Assembly: GCA_016716665.1 (NCBI GenBank)
Contig: JADJVH010000004.1
Coordinates: forward strand, 310,001-374,000
DNA from: Candidatus Opimibacter iunctus
GTDB taxonomy: Bacteria; Bacteroidota; Bacteroidia; Chitinophagales; Saprospiraceae
Direction: 5' to 3'
Length of the DNA stretch: 64,000 nucleotides
Positions within the stretch are counted from its first letter, which is position 1; each line of letters opens with the position of its first letter. The position numbers were made by a program, and so were the translations under genes. The notes under the pieces are model-generated. The model was given only the letters and a program-made list of their open reading frames with translations, was not told where the DNA came from and did no database searches. This document shows, one piece after another, positions 19,013 to 26,322 of this stretch.

Positions 19013-19135
19013 TCTGTGATCGGTGATCGGTGATCGGTGATCAGCTATCAGCCGTCAGCTATCAGCTACCAGAAAAATTACTCACTACTCACTCGTCATT
19101 TTTAATTTTTCATTTTTCATTTTTCTTTTTCCACT
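19010..19135. repeat. Heptanucleotide array D filling a convergent spacer
   Basis: Eighteen 7-base units in unbroken register fill the whole gap between two convergent stop codons. Words drift stepwise: TGATCTG, TGATCGG (three times), TGATCAG, CTATCAG, CCGTCAG, CTATCAG, CTACCAG, AAAAATT, ACTCACT (twice), CGTCATT, TTTAATT, TTTCATT (twice), TTTCTTT, TTCCACT. Neighbouring units are more alike than distant ones, while the 7-base phase never slips. Words such as CGGTGAT and CAGCTAT (rotated) return in arrays F and H. Confidence 0.9.
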
Positions 19136-19806
19136 TAATCGACTTCTTCAACTTTGCCTCCGGCGACACGGTACACACGGCCGGGGAATCGTTCGATCAC
19201 TTGTGAGTTGTGTGTAGCCATGAGGATGGCTGTCTGGTACTCTACAGCGAGTTTGCGCATGAGTTGGAGGATAGCATCAGCCGTCTCGGGATCGAGGTGA
19301 CCGGTTGGTTCATCTGCAAGGATGATCTGTGGCTTATTGAGCACGGCCCTGGCGATCACCGCCCGTTGTTGCTCGCCGCCGGAGAGTTGATGGACCACCC
19401 TATTGACCTGGTCGGTGAGCTGGACATCTGTGCACACTTCTGAGATGATCCGGTTTTGCTCCGCCCGGTCATTAGTTCCGGTAGCGTCTAGTACAAACCT
19501 GAGATTTTCGTCTACTGTCCATTGTGGAAATAGCTGGAAATCCTGAAATACCATCCCAACCCTGCGCCTCAGCACCGGAATGGTTGATGGTTGGAGCTTT
19601 GTCAGGGAAATACCTGCCACCTGGCCGTCACCCTCTCTCAGGGGAAGATCCCCCCAGAGTGTGCGCATGAGCGAGCTCTTTCCGCTACCAGTCTTGCCGA
19701 TGAGGTAGACAAATTCTGCCTGGCTGACCGATAGATTGACCTCCTTGAGGACTTTTACTCCTTCCTGGAAGATTCCGGCATTCTTAAGGCTTACGACTTC
19801 TTTCAT
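19135..19806 (-). CDS. ftsE: Cell-division ABC transporter ATP-binding protein FtsE
   Basis: A 223-residue ABC ATPase that fits FtsE. Walker A is GKTGSGKSS (37-45), the signature is LSGGEQQR (141-148), Walker B is IILADEP (161-167), and the switch His is in MATHNS near 196. The N-terminal VVSLKNAGIFQ and the strongly conserved DFQLFP Q-loop region are FtsE-like. It would energise FtsX in divisome and peptidoglycan hydrolase control; ftsX is not in this window, as is common in Bacteroidota where ftsE often stands alone. Related lipoprotein-releasing ATPases (LolD) are the main alternative. It is divergent from ccmE. Confidence 0.8.
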   Translation of the reverse strand: MKEVVSLKNAGIFQEGVKVLKEVNLSVSQAEFVYLIGKTGSGKSSLMRTLWGDLPLREGDGQVAGISLTKLQPSTIPVLRRRVGMVFQDFQLFPQWTVDENLRFVLDATGTNDRAEQNRIISEVCTDVQLTDQVNRVVHQLSGGEQQRAVIARAVLNKPQIILADEPTGHLDPETADAILQLMRKLAVEYQTAILMATHNSQVIERFPGRVYRVAGGKVEEVD

Positions 19807-19875
19807 GTGCTATATACCAACAATTGTGTTCACAAAACGTTATAAATCAGGTGCCGTGAAGTGGCGATTTTGCCG

Positions 19876-19883
19876 TAAATTTG
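19876..19883 (+). promoter_or_regulatory. Candidate -7 box for ccmEF (TAAATTTG)
   Basis: It matches TAnnTTTG. A transcript starting about 7 bases later would begin near 19890, just upstream of the GTG at 19904, which supports a short CcmE beginning there and not the longer open frame from 19736. The -33 TTG is not convincing. Confidence 0.4.
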
Positions 19884-19903
19884 CACAAAGATTCAGTATC
19901 AAC

Positions 19904-20329
19904 GTGGATAACCCGGAAATCATTAAGCCTAAACGATTTAAACTCATGCCAATTCTGATCCTGGCCCTCATGGGTGCAGGAGTCATTATGCTGGTTTCAG
20001 CTTCCAAAGACATGAGTACCTACAGCACATTTGCCCAGGTCAAGCGATCAGGCGATACAGCCAAAGTAGTAGGCAAACTGGCGAAGGATAAACCCATGTA
20101 CTACAATGCTGAAGAGAATCCCAACCTGTTTAAGTTCTATATGACTGACCAGCAAGGTGAAGTCCACGAGGTTACCCTCCAGGCCGCCAAGCCCCAGGAT
20201 TTTGAACTCAGTGAGCAGGTCGTAGCCACCGGCTCTTTTGTCGGGGATGAGTTTGTTGCCTCCAGCATTCTGATGAAATGCCCTTCGAAGTACAAAAACG
20301 AAGAGGTGATGGTCAGAAGCAATATGTAA
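19904..20329 (+). CDS. ccmE: CcmE haem chaperone, CxxxY type
   Basis: Periplasmic haem chaperone of cytochrome c maturation system I. GTG 19904 gives 141 residues: a short cytosolic start, one membrane helix (LMPILILALMGAGVIMLVSAS) and the OB-fold domain (VVGKLAKD, FYMTDQQGEVHEV, VVATGSFVGDEFVASSIL). ATG 19946 is the alternative start. Classical CcmE binds haem through His in an HxxxY motif; here the motif is CPSKY (Cys126-Tyr130), the CxxxY variant known from archaea and some sulfate reducers. ccmF follows after 6 bases. The frame is open upstream to 19736 but that part overlaps ftsE's promoter side and is unlike CcmE. Confidence 0.85.
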   Translation: MDNPEIIKPKRFKLMPILILALMGAGVIMLVSASKDMSTYSTFAQVKRSGDTAKVVGKLAKDKPMYYNAEENPNLFKFYMTDQQGEVHEVTLQAAKPQDFELSEQVVATGSFVGDEFVASSILMKCPSKYKNEEVMVRSNM

Positions 20330-20335
20330 ACCTAC

Positions 20336-23143
20336 ATGCAGGACATTCAATATATTGGAGAGCATCTCCTCCCGGGCCGCTTAGGCCATTTCTTTATCCT
20401 ATCCGCTCTCGTCTCTGCCCTGCTCGCCATACTGGCATTTCGCAAAAGAGTAACACTCCCTGAAGACACTTCATGGCGCAACCTCAGCCGGATCGCATGG
20501 GCCATTCATGGAACATCCATCCTTGCAGTAATCGGGCTGATCTTTTACCTCATGGTCAACCAGATGTATGAATACAATTACGCCTGGGACCATGTCTCCG
20601 ATGACCTGCCGATGAAATATATCTTCTCCGCATTCTGGGAAGGACAGGAAGGAAGCTTCCTGCTATGGATGTTCTGGCATGTCATGCTTGGCAGCGTTGT
20701 GATCTTCACCGCAAAACGCTGGGAGGCCGGTGTAATGACCTTGCTGAGTGTAGTACAACTGATCTTGGTCTCTATGATCGCCGGTGTATATTTCGCTGAT
20801 GATTTCCGCATGGGTAGCAGTCCGTTTCTACTGCTCAGGGATACCATGGAGGCCCCCATCTTCAACAATCCAAACTACCTTTCCCTCATCACAGGCAATG
20901 GCCTCAATCCATTGTTGCAGAATTACTGGATGACTATTCACCCGCCAACACTTTTCCTTGGCTTTGCATCTGTGACGATTCCATTTTGCTTTGCGATGAC
21001 AGGCCTTTGGGAAAAAGACCATACAGCATGGCTCAAGCCTGTGATGCCATGGACTCTTTTTTCTACCGGCATCCTCGGACTTGGCGTACTCATGGGCGGT
21101 GCATGGGCTTATGAAGCTTTGAGTTTTGGTGGTTACTGGGCCTGGGACCCTGTGGAAAATATGTCCCTTGTACCCTGGCTGGTATTACTTGCTGCCCTGC
21201 ATGGCAATTTTATCGCCCGTCATACGGGGCTCTCGATAAAGACGACTTACATCTTCTATATTCTTTCTTTTCTCCTTGTGGTCTATTCTACCTTTCTGAC
21301 CCGTTCGGGTATCCTCGGCGAAGAGAGTGTACATGCCTTTACCGAGATGGGGCTAGAATGGCAACTGGTTGGCTTTATCGGCATCTTCCTGGCAGCCGGG
21401 ATCTACTTTATGTGGACGCGCAACAAATCCATTCCTGTGGTTCAGCGTGAGGAACAAATCCAGAGCCGCGAATTCTGGATGTTTGTCGGCGCCATGGTCC
21501 TTGTCTTTGCATCGATTCTGATCACGTTTTCGACGAGCATCCCTGTGTGGAATAAACTGGTGGATGTCTATGGTTCGCTGATGAACAAAGGGGACATGAC
21601 CCCTTACCATAAAGCTATGCCGTTGGATCCGATCGATCATCACAACCGTTTTCAACTTTGGAATGCGGTATTGGTTGCCATCATATCCAGCATCGCCCAG
21701 ATCATGCGCTTCAACGCGATGGGATGGGATATGCACAAGAAGACTTTCTTTAAGCACATCCTGATATCTGTTGGTGCAGGTGCTGTGCTTACCTTTTTAT
21801 TTTCCCTGTGGATCAACCTACCTAGCTGGCAATATATTGTCATGTTGTCCGCTGCAAGTTTTGGTATCGTGTCCAATATAGATTATATGATCAGCTTTGG
21901 TAAAGGCAAACTCACCTCGATGGCCTCTGCCTTATCCCATGGGGGCTTTGCCCTGATGCTGGTGGGTATCATGGCGAGCGGACTCAACAAGCGGATCATC
22001 AGTGAAAACAGATTTGCACAGGATGGACTTGCAGAAGGCCTGGATGCCGGCAAGAATGCTTTCCTCATCAAGGACATGCCGATGTTTATGAACAACTATT
22101 GGGTGACCTACAAATCAGATACCCTTGATGGACTGACGAGGAAGTATGAGATTGAATTTGTCAAAGTCAACGAAAAAGGTGATACCCTTGAGCGTTTCAC
22201 TACGCATCCCAATATCCTGTATGACCGTCAGATGACCAAGGTTGCTACAGCTAATCCAAACACCAAGAGATACCTGGATCGTGATGTGTTTACCTACATT
22301 GCCGGACTTCCGCCTGAGCAGCAAGACAAGTCAAACCTGAAGAGAATAGATAGCCTGCTGGAGTATAAGTTGTACTATCTGAAGACAGGAGAAATCACCA
22401 ATGCAGGAGCATACAAAGTCAGGCTGGATAGTATCATGCTGGACTCAAGGCACAAGGAATATGAACATGAAGAAGATGACCTTGTGCTTTCAGGAGCCGT
22501 GACCGTTTTTGATTCGATGGGCACTGACAGCGGGATGATCTATCCTACGATGATCATCCGCAAGGGCCTCCTCTACAGCCTGTCGGACCAGCTCAATGAT
22601 TTTAACCTGCGGACCAGACTCAAGGCATCAGCACTCGATAGCCTGTTTCCGATAGATGAAAAGCTCTCTTACGAACCACTCATCGTCAAGGCAGGTGAAG
22701 TGCATACCTGGAAAGACCTAAAGTTGACACTGGAGGGCATCGACAAGAATATAGATCATCCAAACTACAAGGCAGAGAATGGAGACATTGCTATCCAGGC
22801 TGTGATATCTATTGAAACTGCAGATCACAAGACACACATCGCTCGTCCGCTATACTTCATCCGTGATGGCAGTCCGCTCAATATGAAGGCGTACCTGCCT
22901 GATATTGGATTGCATATCAAGCTGGAACGCATCGATCCTGAGAAAGAAGAGTTTTATCTCTACCTGGCCCGACTGACTGATTCACCCCGATTACCTCTTG
23001 AGGTAGCACTTGATGTCCCACGCAATGATTACATCGTGATGGAGGCCATCTTGTTTCCCGGTATCAATCTATTCTGGATAGGCTCCCTGATCATGCTGAG
23101 TGGTATGTTTATCGGAATGTATAAACGGCTACGCAAGTCATGA
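20336..23143 (+). CDS. ccmF: Cytochrome c haem lyase subunit CcmF (long form)
   Basis: Membrane protein that joins haem from CcmE to apocytochrome c. The first about 540 residues form the CcmF/NrfE/CcsA core with many helices and the WWD-type motif GGYWAWDPVENMSLVPWL (WAWD at 268-271) and flanking His residues. At 935 residues it is longer than proteobacterial CcmF (about 650): an additional mostly soluble domain of about 330 residues, after the core, ends in one last helix near the C-terminus (LFWIGSLIMLSGMFIGMY). Long CcmF proteins of this shape are usual in Bacteroidota. It shares a transcript with ccmE and probably the DUF2520 gene, 20 bases downstream. Confidence 0.9.
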   Translation: MQDIQYIGEHLLPGRLGHFFILSALVSALLAILAFRKRVTLPEDTSWRNLSRIAWAIHGTSILAVIGLIFYLMVNQMYEYNYAWDHVSDDLPMKYIFSAFWEGQEGSFLLWMFWHVMLGSVVIFTAKRWEAGVMTLLSVVQLILVSMIAGVYFADDFRMGSSPFLLLRDTMEAPIFNNPNYLSLITGNGLNPLLQNYWMTIHPPTLFLGFASVTIPFCFAMTGLWEKDHTAWLKPVMPWTLFSTGILGLGVLMGGAWAYEALSFGGYWAWDPVENMSLVPWLVLLAALHGNFIARHTGLSIKTTYIFYILSFLLVVYSTFLTRSGILGEESVHAFTEMGLEWQLVGFIGIFLAAGIYFMWTRNKSIPVVQREEQIQSREFWMFVGAMVLVFASILITFSTSIPVWNKLVDVYGSLMNKGDMTPYHKAMPLDPIDHHNRFQLWNAVLVAIISSIAQIMRFNAMGWDMHKKTFFKHILISVGAGAVLTFLFSLWINLPSWQYIVMLSAASFGIVSNIDYMISFGKGKLTSMASALSHGGFALMLVGIMASGLNKRIISENRFAQDGLAEGLDAGKNAFLIKDMPMFMNNYWVTYKSDTLDGLTRKYEIEFVKVNEKGDTLERFTTHPNILYDRQMTKVATANPNTKRYLDRDVFTYIAGLPPEQQDKSNLKRIDSLLEYKLYYLKTGEITNAGAYKVRLDSIMLDSRHKEYEHEEDDLVLSGAVTVFDSMGTDSGMIYPTMIIRKGLLYSLSDQLNDFNLRTRLKASALDSLFPIDEKLSYEPLIVKAGEVHTWKDLKLTLEGIDKNIDHPNYKAENGDIAIQAVISIETADHKTHIARPLYFIRDGSPLNMKAYLPDIGLHIKLERIDPEKEEFYLYLARLTDSPRLPLEVALDVPRNDYIVMEAILFPGINLFWIGSLIMLSGMFIGMYKRLRKS

Positions 23144-23162
23144 TCTGCACAATCCACATCTT

Positions 23163-23933
23163 ATGCTGAAAGTAGTTTGTCTCGGAGCTGGACGCCTGGC
23201 CCATCAATTGATGCCGGCTCTTGAGGAGGCAGGATGTCATATCGTACAGGTCTACAACAGGAGTTCCTTTGCAGCCCAGGAATTGGCTGATAAGCTGAAG
23301 TCCACAACGTTTACAGCAGATATTAACCAGGTATTGCCTGATGCCGATTTGTATTTCCTTACAGTCTCGGATGATGCCATCAAGCCGGTTGCTGCTGAAT
23401 TGAAAAACCTGATTTCAGCCGATGCTATTGGGGTTCATTGCTCAGGTAGCCTGAGTCTAGATGTATTACCTTTTAAGCGCAAAGCCGGATTCTATCCATT
23501 GCAAAGTTTCTCAGCCAATCATGAAGTCTCCTGGAGATGGATTCCGCTGATCATCACTGCACCGGATGAAGACATCTGGCAATTACTTGATGCGATAGCA
23601 GGACAGTTGTCAAGTTCAGTGTACCGCATGACGGACGAACAAAAATCTGTATTGCATGTGGCTGCGGTGTTTGCCAACAATTTTTCAAATCACATGCTCA
23701 CCCTCGCAGAAAATATCTGCAAGGAGCATGGTTTGCCCTTTGAGATATTGAAACCATTAATCCTGGAAACCTTCAGCAAGGCGATCCTGTCAGGACCACG
23801 CGACAGCCAGACTGGTCCGGCGGTGAGGAGAGATCAAAAGACAATAGAAAAACACCTGTACCTGCTTGCAGATCATCCGCAGCTAACGGCCATCTACAAA
23901 GCGATAACCAACAGTATAGTAGAGAATAGTTAG
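23163..23933 (+). CDS. DUF2520/Rossmann-like NADP-binding protein
   Basis: A 256-residue cytosolic protein with an N-terminal Rossmann fold (KVVCLGAGRLAHQLMPAL glycine motif at residues 3-20, ending in YNRS) and a helical C-terminal domain (FANNFSNHMLTLAE, GPAVRRD, HPQLTAIYKAI). This matches the Rossmann-like plus DUF2520 arrangement related to ProC and 6-phosphogluconate dehydrogenase-like enzymes; the reaction is not known. ATG 23163 is chosen because it starts directly before the first beta strand; the frame open from 23100 overlaps ccmF. It ends 3 bases beyond the end of the convergent gene on the other strand. Confidence 0.8.
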   Translation: MLKVVCLGAGRLAHQLMPALEEAGCHIVQVYNRSSFAAQELADKLKSTTFTADINQVLPDADLYFLTVSDDAIKPVAAELKNLISADAIGVHCSGSLSLDVLPFKRKAGFYPLQSFSANHEVSWRWIPLIITAPDEDIWQLLDAIAGQLSSSVYRMTDEQKSVLHVAAVFANNFSNHMLTLAENICKEHGLPFEILKPLILETFSKAILSGPRDSQTGPAVRRDQKTIEKHLYLLADHPQLTAIYKAITNSIVENS

Positions 23934-24847
23934 CCCTTACTCCTGGGCAGGAGCTTAGCTACAATATCATCATAATACGGCCTTTCCTTGAGACTGGAAT
24001 GTGATCCCGGGAAGAAGATCAGATCGAGTTCTATAAACTGATTGAGCGGATCAAAGTCACGCAACACTACAGCACATCGCTTGTCATTGATCAATCGCGT
24101 GTTGTCAATCATTGGAAACTCAAAGAAGTCAATATTAAAGCTAGGATCGGCCATCTTATCCTCCCGCTCGGGAATCCTTGTAAGTATCTTAAGCCCGACA
24201 CTCACGGTAGAATTGATTGAATCCTTTTCAAGGATAGTCAGATGGACCAGATGCTTGATCGGAATAATCTTCTTGTCAGAGATAATGGAATCCAGGAATA
24301 CACAGCTAAATGTGTCGTTAGCATTGAATGCCAGGGAATCATAGAAATATACAAACTTCTCTATAGAAGCTACACCTTCAAGGCTGGCCAGTTGCTTAGT
24401 CGTGACTTCCTTGGACATATCGTATATGCGTTTCCGGTATGCTGCATGAAGCTTTGAATCCTTTGTCTCACTGTTATTACGCCTGTTGAGATAGGTAGAC
24501 GGCGGCGTCAGGTTGAGCGATTCATGGAAATGATAGGCAAGTAATTGAAGTTGAAGGATCTTTTCATCCATCGTTGCAGAATCCCTCAGGATCGTGCCGA
24601 TGATGGACGTAAACATATCCTTACGGAGAGCACTTTCGGACTCCTCGCGCTTGCTCATCAATTCTGTATACAGCCTGGTCTTCGCTTCGTTTTCTGTATT
24701 CTTATTGATATAGTCAGAAGCATAGTAACTGACCATTGCAATCGTGATTGCAGTGATCAGTCCGCCAAGCGGATGCAGGATGATTTCAGCCTTATCCCAG
24801 ACATCCTTTTCGCCTTCCGGCTTCTTTACTGTTTCTTTATCAGCCAT
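23930..24847 (-). CDS. Single-pass membrane protein, unknown function
   Basis: A 305-residue protein with a charged cytosolic N-terminus, one membrane helix at about residues 22-46 (ILHPLGGLITAITIAMVSYYA) and a long soluble part. Residues 50-120 are helical and charged (KREESESALRKDM) and may form a coiled coil; the rest is mixed alpha/beta. I recognise no family. Its start overlaps the end of the upstream small gene by 22 bases, so translation is probably coupled, and the two may work at the inner membrane together. It is convergent with the DUF2520 gene and overlaps its stop region by 4 bases. Confidence 0.6.
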   Translation of the reverse strand: MADKETVKKPEGEKDVWDKAEIILHPLGGLITAITIAMVSYYASDYINKNTENEAKTRLYTELMSKREESESALRKDMFTSIIGTILRDSATMDEKILQLQLLAYHFHESLNLTPPSTYLNRRNNSETKDSKLHAAYRKRIYDMSKEVTTKQLASLEGVASIEKFVYFYDSLAFNANDTFSCVFLDSIISDKKIIPIKHLVHLTILEKDSINSTVSVGLKILTRIPEREDKMADPSFNIDFFEFPMIDNTRLINDKRCAVVLRDFDPLNQFIELDLIFFPGSHSSLKERPYYDDIVAKLLPRSKG

Positions 24848-25152
24848 TTATCAGCTTCTTTTACCACGGCCAGCGTGTATCCGTTAGCATTGTTGGTTGA
24901 AAAGACTTCAAATGATGCCCCATCGAAACCAGTTAGTTCAAGCTTGAACTTACCAACCTGCTGAATCGTCGTGGAAAAAAATCCATTCTTATCCGTAACG
25001 GTCGTTGCTATAACCTTTCCTGCCTGGGTAATCTTGACTTCCTGGGCAGCCAGGGCAACGCCGTCTTTCTTGATCGTACCGTAGATTTCACCGGCAAAGA
25101 CAAAGGAAGGTAGCACAAACAAAAGGGACATCAGGATATTACGGGTATGCAT
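24826..25152 (-). CDS. Small exported protein with carboxypeptidase-regulatory-like (Ig) fold
   Basis: A 108-residue exported protein. The signal peptide (LMSLLFVLPSFVFA, cleavage before GEIYG) is followed by one beta-sandwich domain of the CarboxypepD_reg-like type: GEIYGTIKKDGVALAAQEVKI, then TVTDKNGFFSTTIQQVGKF. Such single domains in Bacteroidota usually occur in periplasmic or surface proteins and mediate protein contacts. It is the first gene of a small operon with the single-pass membrane protein, overlapping it by 22 bases. No catalytic residues are expected. Confidence 0.7.
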   Translation of the reverse strand: MHTRNILMSLLFVLPSFVFAGEIYGTIKKDGVALAAQEVKITQAGKVIATTVTDKNGFFSTTIQQVGKFKLELTGFDGASFEVFSTNNANGYTLAVVKEADKWLIKKQ

Positions 25153-25541
25153 AGGATAAATTGTTTGGTATACGGTTAATTAAGTAAGGCATCACATCTT
25201 GCCTTATGGTAAAGATATAGGCTTTTATAACAGGTACTGAGCCAAAGTGTTCATTTACTTATAGTTAACGTTTCCTAAAGGAGATATAGTATTGACACGT
25301 CGCCCCTGTAAGACTATGTTGATCAGTCACGTTACAAGATAACAGTCATTTTACCCCGATGAGTTCAATAGATCTCCTTATACCTTCTGCATGATGCACT
25401 CTCCCTCCTTTACGGCTTCGCTGCGTGCAGGACCTAGTGCTGAGCGGAGTCGAAGTACCGCAGCGCTTGGATATCTTCCTGCTCGCTTTACGCTGCGTGC
25501 GGGATCTCCGCTGCGCTTCGATATGCTTCCTGCTCTATGCC
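25153..25541. other. Spacer with promoter region and repeat island
   Basis: This gap lies between the small exported gene and udk, both on the minus strand. At 25210-25217 the minus strand reads TATCTTTA, close to TAnnTTTG and about 60 bases before the start of the small exported gene. From about 25385 the repeat island (REP-like motifs and heptad array J) takes over. I see nothing coding in between. Confidence 0.4.
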
Positions 25542-25565
25542 CTATGCACTCTGCTCTATGCTCTT
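25385..25565. repeat. Repeat island J: REP-like motifs plus heptad array overlapping the udk stop
   Basis: It contains CTGAGCGGAGTCGAAG at about 25440-25455, two related GC-rich blocks (a GCTGCGTGC core at 25432 and 25494) and array J at 25524-25565 with six units: TGCTTCC, TGCTCTA (twice), TGCCCTA, TGCACTC, TGCTCTT. Array J covers the last 24 bases of udk, including its stop. On the opposite strand its words (TAGAGCA, TAGGGCA) match those of array C1. Confidence 0.75.
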
Positions 25566-26174
25566 CATCTTGATCAGGGCAGATATCACATCCAGGGCAC
25601 AATCATAACGTGTATGATTATTAATCACCAGGTCGGCTTCATGCTTGAATGGTTCGATGTATGACCTGTAAGAAGGCAGGACGTGATACTCGTATCTGTG
25701 TAGGACATCTTCGAGAGGGTAATTGCGCTCCCCGGCATCGCGTATGATACGGCGCTTTAGCTTGATGACATCCTCGGCATCAATAAATATCTTGAGATCA
25801 AGCAAGTCACGGATCTCATCAAAGTAAAACACAAACAACCCTTCGACCAGGATCACCGGGGCGGGCCTGAAGGTAAGGATCACCGGCTCTGCCTTTGGAT
25901 TGTTGAATACATATTGTTGCTTCCTGACTTCCTGGCCATCTATGAGCATCCTGATGTCCCTGGTAAAAGCCTCATCATCGATAGACTGCGGCAGGTCAAA
26001 ATTCTGGTAACCTGCATCGTCCCACACCTGCACTTCTCTCGGACGGTAGTATTCGTCCTGTGAGATGATACATAGTTCTTCGTCAGGGAAATTGTGGCGC
26101 AGCTCGTGGATGATCCGTGTCTTTCCGGATCCACTGCCTCCGGTGATGCCTATCAGGTAAGGTTTATCTGCCAT
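25542..26174 (-). CDS. udk: Uridine kinase
   Basis: A P-loop kinase of 210 residues that phosphorylates uridine and cytidine in pyrimidine salvage. Walker A is GGSGSGKT (12-19); DEYYRP follows the second strand as in Udk; NFDLPQSIDDEAF is the nucleoside-binding region; VEGLFVFY and RRIIRDAGERN are the conserved downstream motifs (lid). The last residues, KSIEQSA, are encoded by heptad array J and probably do not belong to the original protein end. Upstream on the same strand lies a nucleoside-type permease, so the two would form an uptake-and-trap pair, although a 145-base repeat-rich gap separates them. Confidence 0.9.
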   Translation of the reverse strand: MADKPYLIGITGGSGSGKTRIIHELRHNFPDEELCIISQDEYYRPREVQVWDDAGYQNFDLPQSIDDEAFTRDIRMLIDGQEVRKQQYVFNNPKAEPVILTFRPAPVILVEGLFVFYFDEIRDLLDLKIFIDAEDVIKLKRRIIRDAGERNYPLEDVLHRYEYHVLPSYRSYIEPFKHEADLVINNHTRYDCALDVISALIKMKSIEQSA

Positions 26175-26200
26175 GAATGAGCTAAAATAATGGTAAAATG

Positions 26201-26256
26201 TGAGTTGTCAGATGTGAGTTGTCAATTGTGAGTTGTCAATTGTGAGTTGTGAGTAT
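26201..26256. repeat. Heptanucleotide array E
   Basis: Eight 7-base units upstream of udk: TGAGTTG alternates with TCAGATG or TCAATTG, then ends in TGAGTTG and TGAGTAT, so a 14-base higher-order period is visible. The array lies between udk and the permease gene, within the presumed udk promoter region. Confidence 0.85.
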
Positions 26257-26277
26257 GGAACACCTGGTTGTTGAAGT

Positions 26278-26322
26278 CGCCTCTTCAGCCTCTTTCGCCT
26301 CTTCAGCCTTTTTCGCCTCTTA
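26278..26322. repeat. Nine-base periodic repeat at the 3' end of the permease gene
   Basis: Five units of nine bases alternate between CGCCTCTTC and AGCCTCTTT types (an 18-base period). The run reaches the permease stop codon. This period is a multiple of three, unlike the heptad arrays. Confidence 0.75.

Noticed and set aside
19010..19135. CRISPR array as explanation of the periodic repeats
   Set aside because: There are no spacers; units of seven bases follow each other directly and drift in sequence, and no cas gene is present.
19736..19903. Extended N-terminus of CcmE from ATG 19736
   Set aside because: These 56 codons overlap the ftsE start on the other strand, do not resemble CcmE, and precede the TAAATTTG box.
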